From: Nostoc sp. TH1S01
Lineage (GTDB): Bacteria > Cyanobacteriota > Cyanobacteriia > Cyanobacteriales > Nostocaceae
DNA length: 60,873 bases
Assembly: GCA_018993265.1 (NCBI GenBank)
Contig: JAGKSW010000024.1
Span: 1 to 60,873, forward strand
Reading direction: 5' to 3'
Below are positions 1 through 7,889 of the stretch, in pieces. The notes below the pieces were generated by a model. The model was not told the origin of the DNA and ran no database searches. It worked only from the letters and a program-made list of their open reading frames with translations. The translations under genes and the position numbers were made by a program. The stretch's first letter is position 1. Each line of letters starts with the position of its first letter.

Positions 1-756
1 TTTATCGTAGGAGGCGATCGCTCTTTGGTAATCCTGTAAAGCAGAATGCAATCTTCCCAACTTAAACAGTAATTCACATTGTCGTTCAGATGTTTGATTG
101 TCTTCTGCAATTAATTCTTGAATTCTAAGTATTTCTTTAGTTTTTTCTTCTGGGGTCAGAGCGAGATATTTATCATAATCTGCTTCCTGAATAATACGAG
201 CTGACTCTTGTGCTAAAGTTTCTGAATCTATGGGGAATTCAAACAAACCAGAACGCCAATCAAAAAAGTCTGGCGCACGTTGAATAAAATATTTAATTGC
301 AAATATCGGTAGCAAGAAGACAAAACAGATATTAAAGTTATCTTTTAATCGTTCTCGTTGTTGGTTCAGGTTAATTAAAACAGGTGGTACACCTTTCCAA
401 CTGTATGAATAAATATCTTTACTCTGCCAACCATGTAAGCTTTTGCATTCTTCATATTCATAAAATGAACGCTCTAAACCTGTAATAAATAAAATATTTA
501 TTTCTGCTTTATTATCCAAATTATCAATTATTTCATATAAATTATTTACCGCTTTCTCAAGTCGCAAGACTTGAATATTTTTATTACTAATATCTGCTTT
601 TATTTTAGTAATTAACTGCTCACCTCCAGCCGGAGAGCAACGCACAAATAATAACCCAAATCCTTCTGTAAAATTAAGCGTACGCACTAAGGCTTGATAT
701 TCTTCTTCTGCTTGTGATGGTAAATCCTGATCCCAATCAGTTAGTTCTAGTGACAT
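1..756 (-). CDS. TPR protein with degenerate NTPase-like N-terminal region, partial
   Basis: The frame is open from ATG at 756 to the window edge (252 codons, 3' end missing). The N-terminal part (about residues 30-110) reads like an NTPase core that has lost its P-loop: a hydrophobic strand GFGLLFVRCSPAGGEQ stands where a Walker A would be, and INILFITGLERSF looks like a Walker B strand without the usual acids. Residues 210-252 (RQCELLFKLGRLHSALQDYQ) begin TPR repeats. The gene follows the P-loop ATPase on the same strand, with a 315-bp gap that holds a nested palindrome. Function is unknown. The family and the pairing are my inference; the open frame is certain. Confidence 0.75.
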   Translation of the reverse strand, partial: MSLELTDWDQDLPSQAEEEYQALVRTLNFTEGFGLLFVRCSPAGGEQLITKIKADISNKNIQVLRLEKAVNNLYEIIDNLDNKAEINILFITGLERSFYEYEECKSLHGWQSKDIYSYSWKGVPPVLINLNQQRERLKDNFNICFVFLLPIFAIKYFIQRAPDFFDWRSGLFEFPIDSETLAQESARIIQEADYDKYLALTPEEKTKEILRIQELIAEDNQTSERQCELLFKLGRLHSALQDYQRAIASYDK

Positions 757-846
757 AATCTTAACTGTAACAGAACGTTTTAGATCCCCCCAACCCCCCT
801 TAAAAAAGCGACGGTGTACATACAAATATTCGTGTAGTGTATCTGT

Positions 847-970
847 CCCGCCTCGGAATGAATTCCGAGTCTAATAGCACAAGTCATCTGAAGATGACTC
901 ACCTAAAAATGTCTTCTAGTCCACTTGAGTGGACTTTAGCTATGAGCCTGGAACTTTAGTTCAAGGCGGG
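847..970. repeat. 124-bp nested palindromic element (four 18-bp hairpins)
   Basis: The outer arms are CCCGCCT (847-853) and AGGCGGG (964-970). Inside lie four 18-bp near-palindromes at 852-869, 882-899, 918-935 and 948-965, each with 8-bp arms around a 2-bp centre. Three have perfect arms; the fourth has one mismatch. The spacers are 12, 18 and 12 bp, so the whole unit is symmetric, and the two outer spacers are themselves related as inverted copies (8 of 12 positions). It has no coding capacity. It looks like a non-autonomous MITE-like dispersed repeat or a structured RNA element between two genes. Confidence 0.75.
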
Positions 971-1071
971 ATGCGGTTTCATACAGCAAATTTTCGACTT
1001 GTCTGTACACCGTAATCTTTACAAGGGGAGGGTTAGGGTGGGGTAAGAATATTTAACAGTGTTGCATTCAT

Positions 1072-2403
1072 TTACACCGGATACAATCGATTAAAGGTAT
1101 CTTGAAATTCTTTAATTCCCTTAATCAAAGGATGAATATCATACCAAACTTGACTTTCTCCATCTCCATTTAAATAACGATATTCTAAAATACAGCGATT
1201 AAATAATAAATCTCGATAGAGTGAATCATTTACTATCTCTTTAGAATAATGCACAGTTGCCAGTGCGTCCCATTGATTAGCGAAAACTGTATTGCGGTAA
1301 GTATTTCGCAACTCACTCACAGAACGCAGTAAGGCTCTAGTCGGAATGGGCAAAGTGTTAGTGTATTTAATCGCCTCCTTCATTAATAATAATAAATTTC
1401 TCACATGACCTCCACTCATTAAGCATAGTCTTTCTAACGCTCCTCGCTCTTCAAACATATCGACAATAGATAAATTAGGGTCTACTAAATTCAAACGTTT
1501 TTGTAAAATTTCTGTAACTTTATTAATACCCCGTTGGTATGGTTGATTATCAGGCGTTTGCACCATAATCATCGGCAACACCTGAGTACTACCATAAGTA
1601 TTAGCGAGATCGGCGGCGCGATTAGAATATAGTAAAGAAATTGGTACTGTGTACAGCAAATGACAATCTAAAGCTTGGAGTTGTTCGCTACGGTCAAGAA
1701 AAATTTGGTCGTGATTGCTGCGTCCATCTTCTTGCGGTATGGGTACAATTCGGTCTAAGTTATCAGCAATTAATACTAGTTGAGAATATCCTGAAGGTAG
1801 GTGCTTTTTAGCATCTTGAATAAACTCATTTAACGCCGCAATCAAAGTAACTGTATGGGGATTAATCTGTTCTCGAATTTTTTGGCGTTGAGTGGGTTCG
1901 GTTCGCAAATTGGCGGTTAATTTGGCGAATTGGGAAATTTGAGCTTCGATACTTAAACTTTCTAAAGAAACTTTAGTTAGTGCTAAATCTTTTAAATCTT
2001 GCCAACGTTCTTGTAACCAATTCAACAAAACAGTTGGGGGAGTGCTATCTTTTAATGCTTCTACTAAGTGGCGGGTACAAGCTAAGAGAATATCAGTATA
2101 TTGAGCATCTTCTGGGTCAATATCTTCTTCATCGGCGGGAAAATAAACTACAAAGCAACCTTCTTCATCTAAAAATTTCTGTAAACGCAGCAATTCTGTA
2201 GATTTTCCCGCACCGCGATGACCTGCATATAGTTGCGAGGTCATTCTATCTGAGTATAAAATCTCTCTGCCGATTTCTACTAATATATCGCCGTCTCCCC
2301 GCACTTCTGAACAATCAACATAAGCCGGATCACCTGCGGGTAAAGGGCGGAATGGGTCAAAAACATTGTATATCCGCTTTAAAAGCGCAAAATTCGAGGT
2401 CAT
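1072..2403 (-). CDS. P-loop ATPase of AAA/STAND type
   Basis: This 443-aa protein has a clear Walker A, GHRGAGKST, at about residue 60-69, and a Walker B, LVLIADNLDRI, near residue 210. An arginine-rich stretch (GGHVRNLLLLMKEA) near residue 330 resembles the sensor region of AAA/STAND ATPases. There is no signal peptide or membrane segment, so it should be cytoplasmic. The start is ATG at 2403. The gene is followed by the degenerate NTPase/TPR gene at 1-756 on the same strand. An active ATPase next to an inactive-looking partner suggests a two-part signalling or defence module, but no effector domain is visible and the role is unknown. Confidence 0.85.
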   Translation of the reverse strand: MTSNFALLKRIYNVFDPFRPLPAGDPAYVDCSEVRGDGDILVEIGREILYSDRMTSQLYAGHRGAGKSTELLRLQKFLDEEGCFVVYFPADEEDIDPEDAQYTDILLACTRHLVEALKDSTPPTVLLNWLQERWQDLKDLALTKVSLESLSIEAQISQFAKLTANLRTEPTQRQKIREQINPHTVTLIAALNEFIQDAKKHLPSGYSQLVLIADNLDRIVPIPQEDGRSNHDQIFLDRSEQLQALDCHLLYTVPISLLYSNRAADLANTYGSTQVLPMIMVQTPDNQPYQRGINKVTEILQKRLNLVDPNLSIVDMFEERGALERLCLMSGGHVRNLLLLMKEAIKYTNTLPIPTRALLRSVSELRNTYRNTVFANQWDALATVHYSKEIVNDSLYRDLLFNRCILEYRYLNGDGESQVWYDIHPLIKGIKEFQDTFNRLYPV

Positions 2404-2589
2404 AAATATGAGTCGCTGAATTTAGCGTCATATTATCGCAAATTTACGGAGATAGATAGAAAACTAGGCATGGTTAAATCAAGAGTTATTCTTGTTGGGT
2501 AGCCATCTTGTCTACCCTGAATTTGGGACGGGTGAGGACACCTATCCCACAAAAATTAATAATTTGGAAGTCCCTTAGTGTCTGTGGTT

Positions 2590-2930
2590 GACAACTCACC
2601 GCCCTAAAAGTGCGGTGATTCTTGGGCTGAATCTTGCCTCCACCAACAATGTTGATTTTGGTCTTACAGTCTCATGTCTAGTCCGAAACACATCTCCCGA
2701 TATGCCCCACTTATGGACTACTCCCCAAGCGTAACTTTCCTTGTGTCCCAAGGTAGTTTATTCAATTTCTATTTGCGTCCTTGCAGTTTGGATTTACTTT
2801 TACACCATTGACTGTTAGGAATTTCAGGATCACGGAGTAGGACGTTTTACCTGTTTCCTCATCGTTCCTGCGGTTATCGACCTATTAGTATTTTACCATG
2901 CAAAGTCGCCCTAGAAGGGCGAGGTTTTAA
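2590..2930 (-). mobile_element. Decayed IS200/IS605-family element
   Basis: Two end-like hairpins frame the region: TCGCCCT-AGA-AGGGCGA at 2906-2922, next to a GTTTTAAAC motif, and TCACCGC/GCGGTGA at 2596-2618. Subterminal hairpins of this kind are typical of IS200/IS605 elements in cyanobacteria. Only about 340 bp separate them, far too little for a tnpB gene of about 1.2 kb, so the element is internally deleted. No tnpA is visible. Confidence 0.6.
2596..2800 (-). pseudogene. Remnant of tnpB C-terminus
   Basis: On the minus strand, codons around 2785-2771 read CKDANRN, resembling the zinc finger and last RuvC motif region (C..C, DRDxNAAxN) of TnpB nucleases. A stop follows, and a different frame stays open from 2751 to the TGA at 2596 (LGHKESYAWGVV, then VEARFSPR), which resembles TnpB C-terminal tails. 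The frameshifts and stops show it is dead. The family call rests on short motifs only. Confidence 0.5.
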
Positions 2931-3192
2931 ACCCAATTTTTCGATAAATGGTTGCAGGAACTTTCAGTAGCAATAAAAGTCTATATGTATTACCTTTTAA
3001 CAGTTAACCTTTGATTAACGATATCTACTACAGGTTTTTTAGTTAAACAGGATTGTTATATATGTTTATATTCTGCTCTACTCTACACATCCATCAGGAT
3101 TATGTTCTTAGCGAAGTGTAAAGGATCAAGGGTTTAACTTCAATTTAAAATTCAGAATTAACAATTAGTCTGTAGGAAGTTTTTGTAAGCTT

Positions 3193-3717
3193 ATGCTTTC
3201 AGGAAAGTTGAAGTTTCTGCGGATTTTGCTACTCAGTATTTTTGCTACTGCTGCTACTAGTGCTTATATCACTCAGCACCAACCTCCAGCAACAGTTTTA
3301 AATACTGAAACTCCAGAACAACCGCAATTTTCAGTCATGCATAATTCTGAAAATCTTGTGGTTTATCCAGAGAGGATTAACTATAAATCTATACCATTAG
3401 AAAGTCTCAACTCGGCTCGCCAAGGCAGTGATCCAGAAACTCTAGCGTTAAATGCGATTGAAGATGTCGGGTCAGAGAAAGGAACTCGTAAGGTAGAAGT
3501 GATTTATCCGCAACACAATCAAGCCTTAGTGACCATTACACATATTCCCCAAAACAGTCCTTCTGTGACGGCGATTAAATATCGGGTGGAAATGAATACC
3601 TTTGGGCGATCGCTTTTAGTTAGTTCCCCGCCTGTCTGGGAAATTATCTGGGCTGGCTCCCAGATACAATGTAAAGCTGGGAGTCGCCAAAGTAAAAGTC
3701 TGAAGTGTGAAATATGA
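3193..3717 (+). CDS. Exported or membrane-anchored protein of unknown function
   Basis: This 174-aa protein begins with a basic, hydrophobic leader (KLKFLRILLLSIFATAAT), a signal peptide or N-terminal membrane anchor. No lipobox is visible. The mature part has no motif I recognise. ATG at 3193 is the first start of the open frame, after a weak AGGAAG at about 3175. The last residues (KSLKCEI) and the TGA stop lie inside a heptamer repeat array (TGAAGTG/TGAAATA units), so the C-terminus appears set by the repeat. It converges with ylqD. Confidence 0.7.
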   Translation: MLSGKLKFLRILLLSIFATAATSAYITQHQPPATVLNTETPEQPQFSVMHNSENLVVYPERINYKSIPLESLNSARQGSDPETLALNAIEDVGSEKGTRKVEVIYPQHNQALVTITHIPQNSPSVTAIKYRVEMNTFGRSLLVSSPPVWEIIWAGSQIQCKAGSRQSKSLKCEI

Positions 3718-3753
3718 AGTATAAAATTTTCAGATTTCATACTTCACACTTTA

Positions 3754-4203
3754 TTAGATATCCCCACGAATATCTTCGATAATGCCGTCACGCATTACAA
3801 TTTCAACTTGCATTTTGCTAATTAAGTTATCACCTTTTTCGACACGGAAAAATCCTTCCATTTGAAATTGGTTAACTTCTTGATCTAACTCCAGCAGTTG
3901 TACTTGCTGAAGGTTTTGCAGCATTTGATTTTTTTGCTCTAGGAATTCGCTTTTCTTTTGATTAACTTGCAGTTGGATGTTGTCGATTTGTTGCAGAGTT
4001 TGGGGGCTAGGTGGTTGGATACTTTGCTTTTGAATGGCTGCGATCGCTCTTTGTCCTTCGAGGTCTAGTTGTTGCAATTGCTGATCAAGTTGATTGATCT
4101 GTGCTTGCAATTGCTGTTGTACTTCCTCTTTCCACAAAGGAGTCACAATCACTTTGACATTAACGATGCGCTTCAAAAGTAGTTGGGGGTTGGAAAGATC
4201 CAT
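3754..4203 (-). CDS. YlqD family protein
   Basis: At 149 aa, the size and pattern match the YlqD family, small proteins of unknown role in cyanobacteria and Firmicutes. The N-terminus (LLLKRIVNVKVIVTPLWKEE) is followed by a long, glutamine-rich coiled coil at about residues 25-100, then a short C-terminal beta-rich part (VEKGDNLISKMQVEIVMRDG). No signal peptide is seen. It ends just past the heptamer array that closes the neighbouring exported protein gene. Confidence 0.8.
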   Translation of the reverse strand: MDLSNPQLLLKRIVNVKVIVTPLWKEEVQQQLQAQINQLDQQLQQLDLEGQRAIAAIQKQSIQPPSPQTLQQIDNIQLQVNQKKSEFLEQKNQMLQNLQQVQLLELDQEVNQFQMEGFFRVEKGDNLISKMQVEIVMRDGIIEDIRGDI

Positions 4204-4327
4204 ATTTCGCGTTCACTCTATAAAGTTTGCATTGGAAATTATCGAGAAAGAATTCAGGAGGGGGTCAGTAGCCAGAAGTCAGAATATAACTATTGCTCAT
4301 AAATTCTGAATTCTTTATTCTGCTTTA

Positions 4328-6313
4328 TCAGGCAAACATTTCGTTAATCAGGTCGCGGTAGCGTTCTGCAACAACGTGTCGCCGGATTTTTAGTGTTTGG
4401 GTCATCAAGCCATTTTCAATAGAAAACGGTTCTAGAATCAACCTGAATGGCCCAATGCGATCGTCTAAACGATAACCTGGACGATTCTGAACTTCCCGAT
4501 TCAATTCTTGGCGAAACAAATCCTGGATTATTTTACTCTCTAGGTCAACACTAGTGCTGAGTGCTGAGTGCTGAGTGCTGAGTTGAGTTGGTAGATTGAG
4601 TTGCACGTTCTGATTTTCAGCCCATTTTGCTAAGGCTTCGAGGTTGGGAACAATTAAAGCACCAATACTGCGCTGATCTTGCCCTACTAGCATAATTTGG
4701 TCAATATAAGGCGATCGCAAACACGCATCTTCAATTGGCTGTGGTTCGATGTTTTCCCCGTTAGTCAAAACAATTGTATCTTTTGCTCTGCCAGTCAGCA
4801 CCAAGTCATTGTCTGGTGTGACCCAACCCAAATCACCGCTATCAAACCAACCTTCAGCATCAATTACTTTGGCGGTTGCTTCGGGGTTTTGGTAATAGCC
4901 TTGCATGATTTGCGGCCCTTTCAACAGCACTAAACCTCGTTTTCCTTTTGGGAGAGGCTGGCGATTTTCAGGATCTACAATTTTTACTTCTGTACCGGGA
5001 ATTGGTTGACCGGATGAACCACGGAAATTTCGCCAAGGACGACGGGCATTAGTTACGGGAGAAGTTTCGGTTAAACCGTAACCTTGTAAAATGTCTACAC
5101 CAATAATTTCAAAAAAGTTATCAATGTGCCTTGGTAACGCGCCGCCACCACTAATCACATGTTTAATTTTTCCGCCTGTGGCTTCTCTTACTTTGGCATA
5201 AACAATCTTTTCTCCCAAAATATGCAATGGTAACAAGGCTAATGCTTGAATTTTAGCCAAAATTCTTTCCAATCCTGAAGCATGAATATGATCTAAACAC
5301 AATCCTTGGGCAATGCGTTGCGCTTTGATATACTTTTCGCTCATGCCTACTAAAAAGTAAATTAGGCGTTGCTTGTTGGCAGGTTGTTCTCGAAACTGCT
5401 TCTGTACACCTTCATAAATCGATTCCCACAACCGCGGCACAGCAATCATGTAATTTGGTTTAAATTCTCTCAAGTCACGTTTGACAGAACGCAAGTTTGT
5501 GTAAACTTGGGTGCAACCTTGTGATAACAAAAAGTATTCGCCACTACGTTCGTAGCTGTGCCAGGTTGGCAAAATACTCAAAACAACATCGCCTGGCTGT
5601 GGTTGAACTATTGCCCGCAGGCTTTTCACTTGGTGCATCAAATTGCTGTGCGACAGCATTACACCCTTGGGCTTACCTGTTGTACCAGAAGTATAAATTA
5701 AAGTTGCTAAGTCATCAGCAGACTGTTGCGGCCGCACTAATGTCCGATTTGCCCCAATTTCTTGTAGCTGGGAAAAATTCAGGATTTTCAGTGCGTCGTC
5801 GCTTGGTGGCGTTTCATCGGAAAGTAAAATGACCAAGCGAATCGGCAAGTCATTCAGGCGTTCTCTTAATTTACCGAGAGTTTTTAAATCTTCAACTACC
5901 AAAACTGTACTGCCGCTGTTGGCAATAATAAACAGCAGTTCTTCTTTTTCGGCTTGAGAACTACGCACTGCATCCACGCCTCCCGCAGTGATGATGCCTT
6001 GGTCAGCGATGAACCAACGGGGACTGTTATCGGCAATTAACGAAATGCGATCGCCTAATTTGACTTCTAAAGCTTGCAAACCAGCTGCAAATTGTTGAAT
6101 TTGCTCGGCTAACTGAGTATATGTAATGACTGTTTCTGGTTTGGAATGCGGATTTCGCAACGCCACAATATTACCAAATTCTTTTGCAGCTAAAGGCCAA
6201 ATCTCCGAGAGTAAATTTACTTTTGAGTAATCTACAGAACCTTGTAATGCCAGCTTTTCTCTCTCACTGATGTTAAATAATATGGAAGACGCAGATTGGG
6301 TGTGTGACATCAT
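4328..6313 (-). CDS. aas: Long-chain acyl-ACP/acyl-CoA synthetase
   Basis: This 661-aa member of the AMP-forming (ANL) superfamily activates free fatty acids. In cyanobacteria the usual product is acyl-ACP for membrane lipid recycling. The AMP-binding P-loop YTSGTTGKPKGVMLSH is near residue 208, GYGLTETSPV near 412, and DTGDLG-like FDSGDLGWV near 490. Many ACP-specific members have a similar length. An unusual in-frame segment TQLSTQHSALSTS near residue 580 is encoded by four tandem AGTGCTG heptamers (4553-4580), placed in the C-terminal domain. Acyl-ACP rather than acyl-CoA use is inferred from the lineage. Confidence 0.88.
   Translation of the reverse strand: MMSHTQSASSILFNISEREKLALQGSVDYSKVNLLSEIWPLAAKEFGNIVALRNPHSKPETVITYTQLAEQIQQFAAGLQALEVKLGDRISLIADNSPRWFIADQGIITAGGVDAVRSSQAEKEELLFIIANSGSTVLVVEDLKTLGKLRERLNDLPIRLVILLSDETPPSDDALKILNFSQLQEIGANRTLVRPQQSADDLATLIYTSGTTGKPKGVMLSHSNLMHQVKSLRAIVQPQPGDVVLSILPTWHSYERSGEYFLLSQGCTQVYTNLRSVKRDLREFKPNYMIAVPRLWESIYEGVQKQFREQPANKQRLIYFLVGMSEKYIKAQRIAQGLCLDHIHASGLERILAKIQALALLPLHILGEKIVYAKVREATGGKIKHVISGGGALPRHIDNFFEIIGVDILQGYGLTETSPVTNARRPWRNFRGSSGQPIPGTEVKIVDPENRQPLPKGKRGLVLLKGPQIMQGYYQNPEATAKVIDAEGWFDSGDLGWVTPDNDLVLTGRAKDTIVLTNGENIEPQPIEDACLRSPYIDQIMLVGQDQRSIGALIVPNLEALAKWAENQNVQLNLPTQLSTQHSALSTSVDLESKIIQDLFRQELNREVQNRPGYRLDDRIGPFRLILEPFSIENGLMTQTLKIRRHVVAERYRDLINEMFA
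4553..4580. repeat. Four tandem heptamers AGTGCTG inside aas
   Basis: Four perfect copies of AGTGCTG lie in the aas coding frame and are read as Gln-His-Ser-Ala-Leu-Ser-Thr type residues. The same heptamer occurs at about 22589-22615 beside the histidine kinase gene. Because 28 bp is not a multiple of three, the frame is kept only with flanking bases. Confidence 0.9.
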
Positions 6314-6564
6314 AACACATTGCCTAAAGTGTAGTAATTTTTTAATTCCAGTTTATTCTGCTATTCACACTACAATAACTCCTGAATTTCTACATCGCTG
6401 ATTGTGTCAGCTATTTCGCAAAGCCACCGATTGTATTGATAAAAATTTATGTTAGAGTGAAGTTATATAAATTTTAAGCAATACTTCCTCAAATGATTGC
6501 TTAATTTTTGATGTTTGCAAGCAAAAACAGTGACCACCTAACTTTCCAATGGGGGTGATTACCT
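6314..6564. other. Intergenic region upstream of aas and of a small gene relic
   Basis: This divergent spacer is AT-rich. It holds an AAGCAAT/ATTGCTT inverted pair at about 6477-6503. No gene is seen. Confidence 0.4.
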
Positions 6565-6807
6565 ATAGATTTCACAGATGCAATATGCTTCACTCTGATC
6601 AATGCGATTGCTTGTTTGGCATTACCTAAATCTTTGTCTGGGATTCTAGCTAAAATCAGGTCTAATCAAGCATCTACAACAGCGCCCACATCAACAAAAG
6701 CTACAGTTGAAATTACTAGTTTCCCTTATTGTACGGTTTATGCACTAACAGGCAGTCAATATTGTAAATTCAGTCCTCATTTTTGTTCCAAATGTTCTAA
6801 TTATTGA
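6565..6807 (+). pseudogene. Small membrane protein gene with lost start codon (paralogue of the gene at 7663)
   Basis: The frame from 6565 to the stop at 6807 reads IDFTDAICFTLINAIACLAL and continues PKSLSGIL. This aligns without gaps to the small protein at 7663 (MSFTDGLLLTLVNTVACLML, PKLLSVIL). The position matching its ATG is ATA, and an in-frame TGA lies just upstream (6556-6558), so no normal start precedes the conserved part. A purine-rich GGGGGTGA lies about 8 bases before. An internal TTG at 6616 would drop half of the conserved segment. Either the gene is dead or it starts at a non-standard codon. The C-terminal tail differs from the paralogue and is cysteine-rich. Confidence 0.6.
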
Positions 6808-6821
6808 TGGAATAAAGGCTC

Positions 6822-6854
6822 AGATCCCCGACTTCTTAAAGAAGTCGGGGATCT
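6822..6854. repeat. REP palindrome, copy 1
   Basis: A perfect dyad: AGATCCCCGACTTCTT and its complement around one central A. It overlaps the stop codon (6853-6855) of the RAYT gene. An identical copy is at 7473-7505. Confidence 0.9.
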
Positions 6855-7425
6855 AGTCATCTAGCAGCAATTTCTTAAAATCAATGCTATGAGGTAAATT
6901 ACAATCCACCAAAAATTGCTGATAACTTGACTCATCATCAAATTGCATTCTAATATAATCGGGTCTGGGCAGCGTTCCTGCTCGTAAACCTGTATACTCC
7001 AAATAACTGGAGAACTCCCATTCTTCTGGTTGCTGTACCAGTGCTGCTTTTACTGGATTTAGATGAATGTAACGGGAAAAATTAATCAAATACTCTATTT
7101 TTGCAACGTGGATACTTTGGAACCGTCCTTGAAATAATACTCCGGAACGATTAAAACGTTTATTTATTGCTTTTGTATAAGCAATTGAGAGAGATTTCAT
7201 CGCCTCAGATAAAGTTTCATCTCTGAGATAAACTAACAAATGATAATGATTTGGCATTAAACAATAAGCAATAATATCTATTGCATTAATGATGAGATGC
7301 TTTCTGAGTAATTTGAGAAAATAAATATAATTTTCACGCTCAAAAAAAATAGTTTGGTGGTTATTTACGCGATTATAAATATGATAAAAGTTTCCAGGTT
7401 GTAGGGGAATTTCTCGTCGCGGCAT
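6853..7425 (-). CDS. REP-associated tyrosine transposase (RAYT, Y1 family)
   Basis: At 190 aa this has the IS200-like Y1 transposase fold. The N-terminal FYHIYNRVNNHQTIFFE is followed by YCLMPNHYHLLVYL, the HUH metal-binding pair, near residue 60; then KRFNRSGVLFQGRFQS and YIHLNPVKAAL, which are standard RAYT blocks. The catalytic Tyr is probably one of the tyrosines after LNPVKA or in YTKAINKR; I cannot fix it by eye. The gene is flanked by two identical 33-bp palindromes, its likely substrate. It is complete and intact. Confidence 0.88.
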   Translation of the reverse strand: MPRREIPLQPGNFYHIYNRVNNHQTIFFERENYIYFLKLLRKHLIINAIDIIAYCLMPNHYHLLVYLRDETLSEAMKSLSIAYTKAINKRFNRSGVLFQGRFQSIHVAKIEYLINFSRYIHLNPVKAALVQQPEEWEFSSYLEYTGLRAGTLPRPDYIRMQFDDESSYQQFLVDCNLPHSIDFKKLLLDD

Positions 7426-7472
7426 AGATAAAAATATAAGATGTCGCTTTTATTATTCCCGACTAACGATTC

Positions 7473-7505
7473 AGATCCCCGACTTCTTAAAGAAGTCGGG
7501 GATCT
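7473..7505. repeat. REP palindrome, copy 2
   Basis: Identical to the dyad at 6822-6854 and in the same orientation as judged by the central A. It lies 47 bp upstream of the RAYT start, so the pair brackets the gene. Confidence 0.9.
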
Positions 7506-7662
7506 TGGCTTTTACAAATAATTTATTAAATTTACAAAACTAAATATTGAACTAGCTTATGGAGATCAGAAGAAAATCAAAAGCACTAATGTAGTTCATT
7601 TAACAAAATATGTTTCACACTAGATAAATAGAAAACAAAATTTTGTAAAAAGGGGCATATAC

Positions 7663-7806
7663 ATGAGCTTTACAGATGGTTTATTGCTGACACTGGTAAA
7701 TACTGTGGCTTGTTTGATGTTGCCAAAATTGTTGTCTGTGATTTTGACTGACAAAACCGAAGCTAAAGTAGCAACTCAACCTGTATCTAGTTCTAAAATT
7801 TCCTAA
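7663..7806 (+). CDS. Small hydrophobic protein, 47 aa
   Basis: ATG at 7663 follows a good AAGGGG ribosome binding site at 7650-7655. The protein has one hydrophobic segment at residues 7-28 (LLLTLVNTVACLMLPKLLSV) and a polar tail, so a single-pass membrane protein is likely. It is too short for usual ORF cut-offs, but it has a tandem paralogue upstream (6565-6807) with about half of 28 residues identical, which supports it as a real coding gene. Function is unknown. The RAYT unit sits between the two copies. Confidence 0.65.
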   Translation: MSFTDGLLLTLVNTVACLMLPKLLSVILTDKTEAKVATQPVSSSKIS

Positions 7807-7889
7807 AATCCTGATTGCTGATGTCGGGCGATCGCTATTTAGATAAACATGGAGTAATATGTGTGGAGTTGATGCGATCGCCAAAAAAT

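Larger units (their letters stand above)
2404..3192. other. Gene-poor stretch around the IS remnant
   Basis: Apart from the decayed IS200/IS605 element (about 2590-2930) I see no gene here. The part from 2931 to 3192 is AT-rich and probably carries the promoter of the exported protein gene at 3193, but I cannot place a convincing -10/-35 pair. Confidence 0.5.

Noticed and set aside
6616-6807. Small gene starting at TTG 6616
   Set aside because: Alignment with the paralogue at 7663 shows the conserved sequence begins 17 codons earlier, so this start would cut the protein in half.
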